From Candidatus Dormiibacterota bacterium (lineage in GTDB: Bacteria > Vulcanimicrobiota > Vulcanimicrobiia > Vulcanimicrobiales > Vulcanimicrobiaceae), in the NCBI GenBank assembly GCA_035532835.1, contig DATKQG010000031.1, positions 1 to 36,782 on the forward strand: a stretch of 36,782 nucleotides of DNA. The letters are read 5' to 3'. Below, piece by piece: positions 30,602 to 36,782 of this stretch; the first letter of the stretch is position 1, and each line of letters begins with the position of its first letter. The notes beneath the pieces are model-generated. The model saw only the letters and a list, made by a program, of their open reading frames with translations. It ran no database searches and was not told where the DNA came from. The translations under genes and the position numbers were made by a program.

Positions 30602-31198
30602 CTAACCCCCGAACGCGAGCGCGGCGACGACGGTCGCGCCGACGAGATAGGGTGCCATCTGAACGGTCGCGTGCCGCCGCAGTCCCCATTGTATGAAAGC
30701 CAGGAGCAGTCCCGCGGCGGAAAAAGCGACGACTGCGGGAAACAGTCCAAGCAGCGACGCCCCTAAGGCCGCAACGCGCACGTCGCTCCAGGACATGCCG
30801 GCGCCCTTTGTCATGAGGGCGACGCTTGCAAACGGCACGGAAACCAGCAACGCCGCGAGCGGTACCGCATATGCGTGCTGCAGGAGCGCTAGAACGCAGA
30901 TGCACGCCAGCGGGATCAGCGAAAGCCAAGGCGGCGTCCAATGGATGCGAACGTCGCACCGTACGAGCGCAACCAAAGCGACGACGATGAAACTCAGTGC
31001 CAACAGATGTAGCGGGTTCGTCTCGCGCAGCCCGAATTCGGCACCGGCGATCGCGCACGCCGGCACCACGAGCAGCGGCCATACGTCACCAAAACGATCG
31101 CCGTGCCAACGCTGGATGAGGACGTTCGCAAGCGCGTAGCCGAACCACCCGGAAGATGCAAACATCAGCGCGCCCACGAGGGCTAAGCTCCCGTTCAT
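30602..31198 (-). CDS. second A24-like membrane protein in the Tad operon
   Basis: A 198-residue hydrophobic protein with about six to seven membrane segments. It resembles a diverged prepilin peptidase: Asp82 in RCDVRIHWTPPWLSL sits like the first catalytic aspartate, and Asp139 in GAGMSWSDVRVAALGASLLG sits like the GxGD aspartate, with Ser138 replacing the preceding Gly. Whether it is active is open. Its ATG overlaps the TadC stop by four bases, so it belongs to the pilus operon. It could instead be a membrane assembly factor that kept only the fold. Confidence 0.6.
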   Translation of the reverse strand: MNGSLALVGALMFASSGWFGYALANVLIQRWHGDRFGDVWPLLVVPACAIAGAEFGLRETNPLHLLALSFIVVALVALVRCDVRIHWTPPWLSLIPLACICVLALLQHAYAVPLAALLVSVPFASVALMTKGAGMSWSDVRVAALGASLLGLFPAVVAFSAAGLLLAFIQWGLRRHATVQMAPYLVGATVVAALAFGG

Positions 31199-32061
31199 TT
31201 CGCCCAGCTCACGAACTGCGGAAGCAGTTCCGCCGCAACCGAGCCGAAGATGATCGTGAACAGCGCGGGCAGTAAGAACAGAGCCATGGGAAAGACCATT
31301 TTGATGGGCAGCTTCGCGGCCTGCTCTTCAACCGCCATGACGCGTTCGTTCCGGACGTCGATCGAGAGTTCGTTGAGAAGCGTTGAGATGTTCGCACCGA
31401 GCTTTTCGGCTTGCGTAATCGCCGTGATGGTGGCCGTTAGCTGCGGTTGACTGACGCGCATCGCTACCGCGCGCAATGCGTCGCCGTGGCTGCGCCCGAG
31501 GCGGATCTGCGAGAGGCATTCCTTGATTTCGTCCCCCAGCGCGCCGGGCGCTACCGCCACGGCATACCCTAAGGCCTGGTTGAGCGCGATGCCGGCTTGC
31601 ACGGTCGTTGCGACCATGTCGAGAAAATCGGGGAGCGACCGTTGTACTTCTTCCTTACGTTTGGCGATGGCTTGATTGAGAGCCATAAACGGGAGATACC
31701 CGCCGACGATCGCCGGGATAAGCGGTATCAGGAGATACGCCGATTCGAACGGATGCAGAAAGAATAGCGGCAGCAAGCCGACCGCGATGCCTGCGATGAG
31801 GCCGCCTCCAACTCGCGCGCCCATTTGCGCGGGCGTTGTCGTGTACCAGCCCGCTTCCATCAACTGTCGTTGCAATTGCGAGCGGCCGTCGTCCCCGAAG
31901 ATTTTCTCCATGGCGGCAAAGCGTTCGCGCGCCGGGCCCGAGATGTTGCGAGACCTGATATGCTCGAGTTGCTCCGAAAGCGGACTTTTTTGCGGTGTTA
32001 ACGAGACGACGAAGAGGCCGATCGTTATCGCAACGCACACAGCGATGATGCCGAGCAGCAC
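31195..32061 (-). CDS. tadC: Tad pilus inner-membrane platform protein TadC
   Basis: A 288-residue type II secretion F-domain protein. An N-terminal membrane segment (residues 1-22), a pair of helices near 85-130, a cytoplasmic GspF domain (about 150-250: RSLPDFLDMVATTVQAGIAL, IRLGRSHGDALRAVAMR, LGANISTLLNELS) and C-terminal helices (LPIKMVFPMALFLLPALFTII) give the usual TadC layout. With TadB it forms the platform for pilus assembly by the TadA ATPase. It starts two bases after the TadB stop, so it is co-translated. Confidence 0.92.
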   Translation of the reverse strand: MLLGIIAVCVAITIGLFVVSLTPQKSPLSEQLEHIRSRNISGPARERFAAMEKIFGDDGRSQLQRQLMEAGWYTTTPAQMGARVGGGLIAGIAVGLLPLFFLHPFESAYLLIPLIPAIVGGYLPFMALNQAIAKRKEEVQRSLPDFLDMVATTVQAGIALNQALGYAVAVAPGALGDEIKECLSQIRLGRSHGDALRAVAMRVSQPQLTATITAITQAEKLGANISTLLNELSIDVRNERVMAVEEQAAKLPIKMVFPMALFLLPALFTIIFGSVAAELLPQFVSWAK

Positions 32062-32063
32062 GA

Positions 32064-32927
32064 TTACACGTTGACTTTCAGCATCTTATTCAACGAATAG
32101 ATCGCCATGAGTTCGAGTGCCACGGCTACGGCGAGCACGGCGTGGCCGATCAGCGTGCTCATCAGGGCTTTCCCCATCGGCGGCTCCATGACCAGAACGA
32201 AGAAACCCACCCCGACGGGAAGCGCCTCGAGAACCAGGGCGCCGATCCGTCCCTCCGCCGTCAGCGCGGAGATTTTTCGCTGGATTTGACGCCGTTCTTT
32301 AATCGTTTCGGCGAGATGATCGAGAATCAATGAGAGGCTGCCGCCGGTTTGGCGCTGCACCCGAATCACGCGAGCGAGCATCAACGTTTCGTTGCCCGCC
32401 ATCCGTTCGGCGAGCGAATCGAGCGCATCGGGCATAGAGACGCCGACGCGGGTCTGGGTAACGACGCGGCGGAATTCGAGGCGTGCCGGGTCCGTCATCT
32501 CCTCGATGATGTGCGCCATCGCTTGGGGCAGGCTTAAACCGATCCGAACGCCCCCGGACATCAAGCGCAACGCCATCTCGAGTTGGTCCAGGAAGCGGGA
32601 GCGACGCTGCGCGACGCGCCTCTTTATCCAAAATGAGGCCGCGTAAAAAACCGCAGCTTCAAACAGCGGCAACGCGAGCAGCTCTGGCACGAGGCTCAGG
32701 TGCGCTACGAGAACGGTGAAGAACCAGAGCAGGGCGCCGGTGGCGAAGATCGCCGTAGCCACGACGTCTACCGGCCGGCCGATACCCGCCAGTTCTAAGA
32801 GGGATGCGGCTTTAGTGACGCGTGGATGTTCGCGCGCTATCATGCCGTTCACGACGATATAGCACGCGATCGTTCCGCCGAAGGCTAGAAACACTCCGAT
32901 AAACGTGGACGTGAGCGCTGCTACCAC
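32064..32927 (-). CDS. tadB: Tad pilus inner-membrane platform protein TadB
   Basis: A 287-residue type II secretion F-domain protein. The N-terminal segment (1-30) is hydrophobic, a second pair of membrane helices lies at about 55-105, the GspF domain follows (FLDQLEMALRLMSGGVRIG, RVGVSMPDALDSLAERM, RQTGGSLSLILDHLAETI), and the end is hydrophobic (VGFFVLVMEPP, AVAVALELMAIY). Its start overlaps the end of the fused TadZ-TadA gene by seven bases. Order and spacing are as in other tad loci. Confidence 0.92.
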   Translation of the reverse strand: MVAALTSTFIGVFLAFGGTIACYIVVNGMIAREHPRVTKAASLLELAGIGRPVDVVATAIFATGALLWFFTVLVAHLSLVPELLALPLFEAAVFYAASFWIKRRVAQRRSRFLDQLEMALRLMSGGVRIGLSLPQAMAHIIEEMTDPARLEFRRVVTQTRVGVSMPDALDSLAERMAGNETLMLARVIRVQRQTGGSLSLILDHLAETIKERRQIQRKISALTAEGRIGALVLEALPVGVGFFVLVMEPPMGKALMSTLIGHAVLAVAVALELMAIYSLNKMLKVNV

Positions 32928-35023
32928 GCGGTTGCGTCCTGGGCCATCGTCGAGAGTTGACGGATGTCGTATTCGATACCGTGCTCGTCGAAACGGGTGA
33001 TTGCATACGGCTGGACGCCCGTGTATTGGAAGTCACCGCTGACCGTACCGTCGAGATCTAATCCGTGTTGGTTGAACTTGACGATATCCTGAAGCGTGAC
33101 GACGTCGCCTTCCATGCCGACGACTTCGGTAATGGCGACGATCTTGCGGGACCCGTCGCGCAGGCGCGTCGTCTGGATCACCAGGTCGATCGCGCTCGCG
33201 ATCTGCTCGCGAATCGCGCGGACCGGCAGATCGAATCCCGCCATCATCACCAGAATCTCAAGGCGCGATATCGAATCGCGCGGCGAGTTGGCGTGCAACG
33301 TGGTGAGCGAACCGTCGTGGCCCGTGTTCATGGCCTGAAGCATGTCGAGCGCTTCGGCGCCGCGACATTCGCCGACAACGATGCGGTCCGGACGCATGCG
33401 TAATGCGTTGCGGACGAGGTCGCGAATTTTCACCTCGCCGTAGCCTTCGATATTCGGCGGGCGCGATTCGAGACGTACGACGTGCGGTTTTCCGAGCAAG
33501 AGCTCCGCCGCATCCTCAATGGTGACGATGCGGTCGCCGTCCGGAATAAAGTTCGACATGATGTTCAGGAGCGTCGTTTTGCCGGACCCGGTGCCGCCCG
33601 AGACGAGGATGTTCATTCGGGATTCGACGCAAGCGCGCAGGAAATCGGCCATTTGTTCGGTCAGCGCGCCGAGTCGTAACAGGTCGGGAATCCCCATGCG
33701 ATGCTTGCCGAAGCGCCGAATCGTGAGCACGCCGCCGTCGAGCGCTAGCGGCGCGATGATCGCATTGACGCGCGACCCGTCGGGTAGACGCGCGTCGACT
33801 AGCGGGGAGGCCTCGTCGACTCGACGCCCGAGCGGGGTGATAATACGATCGATCGTTTGGCGCAGCTGGCCTTCGCTTGAGAAACGGACGTTGGTGAGGA
33901 CGAGTCTGCCCTTGCGCTCCGCGTAGACGATGCTTGGACCGTTCACCATGATCTCGGTGATCGAGTCGTCCTGTAGAAGATCCTCGAGCGGCCCTAATCC
34001 CAGCGCCTCGTCTAGGACTTCTTGACGCAGCTGCGTCGACTCCTCGGGAGTCAAGTTTTTCCGATCGGCGATGATCTCCGTAACGAGATCTTCGATGACT
34101 TTTTTCATTTCGGACTGAGAACGCGTGCTCGTTTTTAGGGAGTCGATGCGTTTGCCGAGTTCGGCGTGGATATCCGTTTTGAGAATCGCGCGCCGTTCGG
34201 CCACAACGTCGCGCCTCGGATCTTCGGCGGGCGCCTGGAGATCGAAAGGCTGGCGTTCCCCGCCGGCGCTGCGAGTCGCCTCGCCGTTCGCGGAGATGTC
34301 CGGCATGGCGTTGGCACGGCGAATCGTCCGTCGCTCGCCGAGCGAGGCATGCGTCGCGGACACGACCGAATCGGCCCGCGGTTCCTCCGGCAAGGCGAGC
34401 AAGGCGCGGCTCAGATCGTCGATGGATTTGCGATACGTCCGCTCCGACGACGGCGGAATCTGCGCGAGAACCGGAATGCCGAGGTTGCGCTCGATCTCGG
34501 CCGGCGTTACGTCCAGACGGCCCGAATGCCACTCTAATACAGCGAAAATGCGGTCTTTGGGGAAATTGAAGCGGATCATCGAATTGAGCATCGCTCGCGC
34601 GCCGGTGATCCCGAGCAGGGTCGGGGGCGTAACGAGTAAGTATCTCGTCGCGCGCATCATCAGCGGGCGAGTAGCGGCTGCAAACGGCTGCGTTGCATCG
34701 ACGAACACCATCGCATAGCCGACGTCCAGCGTCTTAGCCAGCGCTTCGCTCACCTCTGCGTTCACGGCCAGCGCCGCATCGAAGCTCTCGCTCATTTCGA
34801 TCGTCATCACACCGTCGACTTTGAGCATGGAAACGGGGTGTTCGCCTCGGGCGAGATCTAACTCGTCGGTGCACTTGGCGAGCACCGCTAGGCTGCGACG
34901 CCCGGCAAAGTCCGCGTCGATCGCGGCCGACGGCAGCGTTCCCGAGCTCATTTTCGCGAGCTCCCAGGTGAGCGTCGTTGCCCCGCTGCCGCCCTTGGAA
35001 CCGACCACCGCGATCCAACTCAC
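32921..35023 (-). CDS. fused TadZ/CpaE-like and TadA/CpaF ATPase
   Basis: A 700-residue protein joining two normally separate Tad proteins. Residues 1-215 form a MinD-like domain with a deviant Walker A (GSKGGSGATT, Lys10), AIDADFAGRR and VFVDATQPFAAATRP, matching TadZ/CpaE, which localises the pilus machine. A charged low-complexity linker spans about 215-290. The rest is a full secretion ATPase: LEDLLQDDSITEIMVNGPS, DARLPDGSRVNAIIAPLA, Walker A GGTGSGKTT (Lys482), an Asp-box region IEDAAELLL, and Walker B/His-box blocks RIVVGECRGAEALDML and GSLTTLHANS. It starts at GTG overlapping the cpaB stop by four bases. The frame is continuous through the linker, with no internal stop. The usual order cpaE-cpaF is thus preserved as domains. 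Confidence 0.9.
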   Translation of the reverse strand: MSWIAVVGSKGGSGATTLTWELAKMSSGTLPSAAIDADFAGRRSLAVLAKCTDELDLARGEHPVSMLKVDGVMTIEMSESFDAALAVNAEVSEALAKTLDVGYAMVFVDATQPFAAATRPLMMRATRYLLVTPPTLLGITGARAMLNSMIRFNFPKDRIFAVLEWHSGRLDVTPAEIERNLGIPVLAQIPPSSERTYRKSIDDLSRALLALPEEPRADSVVSATHASLGERRTIRRANAMPDISANGEATRSAGGERQPFDLQAPAEDPRRDVVAERRAILKTDIHAELGKRIDSLKTSTRSQSEMKKVIEDLVTEIIADRKNLTPEESTQLRQEVLDEALGLGPLEDLLQDDSITEIMVNGPSIVYAERKGRLVLTNVRFSSEGQLRQTIDRIITPLGRRVDEASPLVDARLPDGSRVNAIIAPLALDGGVLTIRRFGKHRMGIPDLLRLGALTEQMADFLRACVESRMNILVSGGTGSGKTTLLNIMSNFIPDGDRIVTIEDAAELLLGKPHVVRLESRPPNIEGYGEVKIRDLVRNALRMRPDRIVVGECRGAEALDMLQAMNTGHDGSLTTLHANSPRDSISRLEILVMMAGFDLPVRAIREQIASAIDLVIQTTRLRDGSRKIVAITEVVGMEGDVVTLQDIVKFNQHGLDLDGTVSGDFQYTGVQPYAITRFDEHGIEYDIRQLSTMAQDATAW

Positions 35024-35880
35024 GAACGCGGGCCGTCCATGACCGTGCTGCCGTCGATGACGGTCACGCCGTTGATGGTGGGGCCGCCGGCTATCGTAGG
35101 CCTCGGCGCCGACGCAAACGCCGGAATGAACGCTCGGGCGGGCGCTGCGGCCGCGGGCACGTAGCCGCGCGAGTAACCCGCGCCGTCGAAGACGAGGCGC
35201 TGGGTCGGTTCCGACCCGATCGGTTCTTTCGGTGAGCGCAACGTGAGCCGGAGAACGGCGTTTTGATCGGCCGTCATGAGCGTATCAGCCTGCGCCGGGG
35301 TTACCGCCAGCGTAACGGTCGACGCGCTCTGCGCAACCGGCGAAGGTGTTGCGCCCGCGGTTTCGAGGGCGATGCCCATGGCGAGCACGAGAATGCCGCG
35401 CAGAATGGTCGCGGCCGGCTGAACGCTATTGCCGATGCGGGGACCTTGTGCGAGCACGTCCACGCGATCGCCGGGTTGGATGAGCCCGGAGACATCCTTC
35501 ACCGGATCGACGCTGATGCTCATCGCGCGCTGCCCGGGTTTGAGCCGTACCGAAAGCCCGACGTCGGCCGGCGTTCCGATTTTTGAGGCCGTAAGCAGCG
35601 AGCCGGCCGGCATACCGATCAGCGCTAACTGCCCGTTGATCATCTTCGGATCGGTGAGGACATCCGGATCGACCTTGCTGCGCGGGCGCGTTTCGACGCT
35701 AAACATTGCTGCGGTAATCGGAATGCGCGCCGGAATATTCTGGTTGGCGACCAGCACTCTGGTCATCAGGGCTTCGGGCGAATTCGCCTGACGGAACGAG
35801 TTTAAGAAAATCAGGACGAGCGCGGCGCTGCCGAGAGCGAACACGATTGCCGCAATGATGGTGATTCTGCGGACGTTCAT
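35020..35880 (-). CDS. cpaB: Flp pilus assembly protein CpaB/RcpC
   Basis: A 286-residue periplasmic protein with one N-terminal membrane anchor (residues 7-30). A SAF-like domain follows (VLVANQNIPARIPITAAMF, GSLLTASKIG), then the RcpC/CpaB region (LKPGQRAMSISVDPVKDVSG, LIQPGDRVDVLAQG, VTLAVTPAQADTLMTADQ). The C-terminal 60 residues are Ala/Pro-rich and end in INGVTVIDGSTVMDG. CpaB normally works with the secretin CpaC, but no secretin gene is in the window. It lies four bases after the TadV-like gene. Confidence 0.9.
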   Translation of the reverse strand: MNVRRITIIAAIVFALGSAALVLIFLNSFRQANSPEALMTRVLVANQNIPARIPITAAMFSVETRPRSKVDPDVLTDPKMINGQLALIGMPAGSLLTASKIGTPADVGLSVRLKPGQRAMSISVDPVKDVSGLIQPGDRVDVLAQGPRIGNSVQPAATILRGILVLAMGIALETAGATPSPVAQSASTVTLAVTPAQADTLMTADQNAVLRLTLRSPKEPIGSEPTQRLVFDGAGYSRGYVPAAAAPARAFIPAFASAPRPTIAGGPTINGVTVIDGSTVMDGPRS

Positions 35881-35884
35881 CGTT

Positions 35885-36412
35885 TTACAGCCTCAATGCC
35901 GGGATGGCGGTCATCGCTAATGCGGTGAGAGAGGCGCCGCCGAATATGGCGACCCCATAGGGAATTTTGGCCGTAGTGAAAGGCAACGACCTCGGCACGA
36001 CGCCGACGAGTAACGGATGCAGCGTGCTGCCGACCGATTGAAACGATCGGCGTAGGCTACCCGAACGCCATGCGACGAAGAGAGCCAACAGTCCACCCGC
36101 AAACATCGTGTATAAAATGAATTGCCAAAAATAGTGATAGGACACCAGGGCGCTGCATGCGACGATCATCTTGACGTCGCCGCCGCGCAACAGCCCGAAT
36201 GCGAAAAGCGGAAGGCTCGCGGCAAGGACGCCGATCATCACCAGCAGCGCGATCGCTCCGGGTATCGGCCCCTGTGCGGCGTAGAGCACGAAAGCCAGGG
36301 CTGCCAGCGAATAGCTGAGCCAATTCGAAATTCTGCCCGTGCTGAGATCGGAGATCGCCGCCGCCGCGGTAGCGACGAGCAGAATAACTGGAATGAATTG
36401 CATGATGTGCAT
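35885..36412 (-). CDS. tadV: TadV/CpaA prepilin peptidase
   Basis: A 175-residue membrane-embedded A24 aspartic peptidase that removes the leader of Flp pilin. The catalytic aspartates are Asp22 in ISDLSTGRISNWLSY and Asp79 in LLRGGDVKM; both fit the family consensus. It has about four to five membrane segments and no zinc/methyltransferase domain, as usual for TadV. The start is the ATG at 36412; a second ATG at 36403 would shorten it by three residues. It follows the pilin gene with a short gap containing a hairpin. Confidence 0.9.
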   Translation of the reverse strand: MHIMQFIPVILLVATAAAAISDLSTGRISNWLSYSLAALAFVLYAAQGPIPGAIALLVMIGVLAASLPLFAFGLLRGGDVKMIVACSALVSYHYFWQFILYTMFAGGLLALFVAWRSGSLRRSFQSVGSTLHPLLVGVVPRSLPFTTAKIPYGVAIFGGASLTALAMTAIPALRL

Positions 36413-36442
36413 ACGAGCCGATCCCGCTAAGAACCGGCTCGT
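36413..36442 (-). promoter_or_regulatory. hairpin between pilin and tadV covering the tadV ribosome site
   Basis: ACGAGCCG at 36413-36420 is complementary to CGGCTCGT at 36435-36442, giving an 8-bp stem with a 14-base loop directly in front of the tadV ATG. The weak tadV ribosome site (GCGGGA) is in the loop. It may limit read-through or translation so that pilin outnumbers the assembly proteins. Confidence 0.45.
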
Positions 36443-36458
36443 TGGTCGTTTTTCCGGA

Positions 36459-36620
36459 TTAGACTGAGCCCGCGACGGTGGTGAACAGACCGGTAAGACG
36501 GGTACCGATCAGGGCAACTGCCGCGATGCAGACGACCGCGATGAGTGCGACGATAAGACCGTATTCGACCATGGTCGCGCCTTCATCGTCTTTGTGGAAT
36601 ACGGCGATTAACTGTTTCAT
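36459..36620 (-). CDS. flp: Flp-type major pilin prepilin
   Basis: A 53-residue Flp/Fap pilin. The short basic leader (MKQLIAVFHKDDEG) ends at Gly14; the mature protein begins ATMVEYGLIV with Glu at position +5 and a hydrophobic helix of about 20 residues. The cleavage site and VEYGL match the Flp family. The start at 36620 is supported by AAAGGAG six bases upstream; a further-upstream ATG at 36698 would give an implausible leader. It heads the pilus operon and is probably transcribed from the 36621-36782 region, where I cannot assign promoter boxes with confidence. Confidence 0.93.
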   Translation of the reverse strand: MKQLIAVFHKDDEGATMVEYGLIVALIAVVCIAAVALIGTRLTGLFTTVAGSV

Positions 36621-36782
36621 GGAAGCTCCTTTATTCGTGGCGGTTAGCCGGTGGGGATTGGGATGTCTGTGGTCCGGCGACATGAAAACAGCAAGCAACC
36701 GCGGGCGAGAAACCGTCCGTTGAGGCTTGCACGGATAGTACTGCGATATGCTCGGATGCCGGCGTATAGGGTAAGACAGCGG

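Noticed and set aside
33516-34532. A 338-codon frame inside the TadZ-TadA gene
   Set aside because: Extreme Arg/Ser composition typical of a shadow frame; the TadA ATPase motifs are in the other frame.
36621-36782. Promoter boxes for the pilin operon, for example TACTAT near 36739
   Set aside because: No matching upstream box at a proper distance; any assignment would be guesswork.

Overview
The window is GC-rich, densely packed DNA from a diderm bacterium. A TonB-dependent receptor, several lipobox lipoproteins, periplasmic c-type cytochromes and periplasmic redox enzymes imply an outer membrane and respiratory metabolism. The gene mix would fit an uncultured phylum such as Eremiobacterota, but no marker gene here settles taxonomy; that placement is inference only. 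I saw no rRNA, tRNA, CRISPR array, integrase or transposase.

Left part (1-14.6 kb), mostly minus strand. The window opens on a 162-bp element with perfect 33-bp inverted ends. Then come two tandem secreted S10-type serine carboxypeptidase-like genes and an operon ending in a stem-loop terminator that encodes an orphan solute-binding protein, a SorA-like molybdenum sulfite oxidase and a SorB-like cytochrome c. These are followed by a TlpA-like thioredoxin, an (alpha/alpha)6-barrel carbohydrate enzyme, an apparently frameshifted lipoprotein gene, an SDR oxidoreductase, a small lipoprotein, a FecR/DUF6600-like Trp-rich protein, a DUF1028 protein and a cupin.

Middle part (14.7-29.3 kb). A TonB-dependent receptor converges on a minus-strand group: 3-hydroxybutyrate dehydrogenase, a short or broken reading frame, an alpha/beta hydrolase and a beta-carbonic anhydrase. 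A 424-bp gap holds what looks like a decayed LivF-type ATPase fragment. Next is a compact export operon: a 60-residue single-pass membrane protein, an HlyD-type adaptor, two ABC ATPases with complementary motif defects, an ABC-2 permease and a TVP38/DedA-like protein. A cytochrome-c/PQQ quinoprotein dehydrogenase lipoprotein follows, then a perfect 46-bp palindrome, a WxPGYW-repeat protein and a lipoprotein cytochrome c.

Right part (29.6-36.8 kb). This is a Tad (Flp-type) pilus locus on the minus strand in near-perfect translational coupling: Flp pilin, TadV/CpaA prepilin peptidase, CpaB, a fused TadZ-TadA ATPase, TadB, TadC, a second A24-like membrane protein and a DUF192 protein. A third A24-like peptidase gene lies on the opposite strand and converges on it. 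No secretin (CpaC/RcpA), TadD or TadE/F lies in the window. The TadZ-TadA fusion, the three A24-like proteins and the hairpin between pilin and downstream genes are the most distinctive features of this locus.
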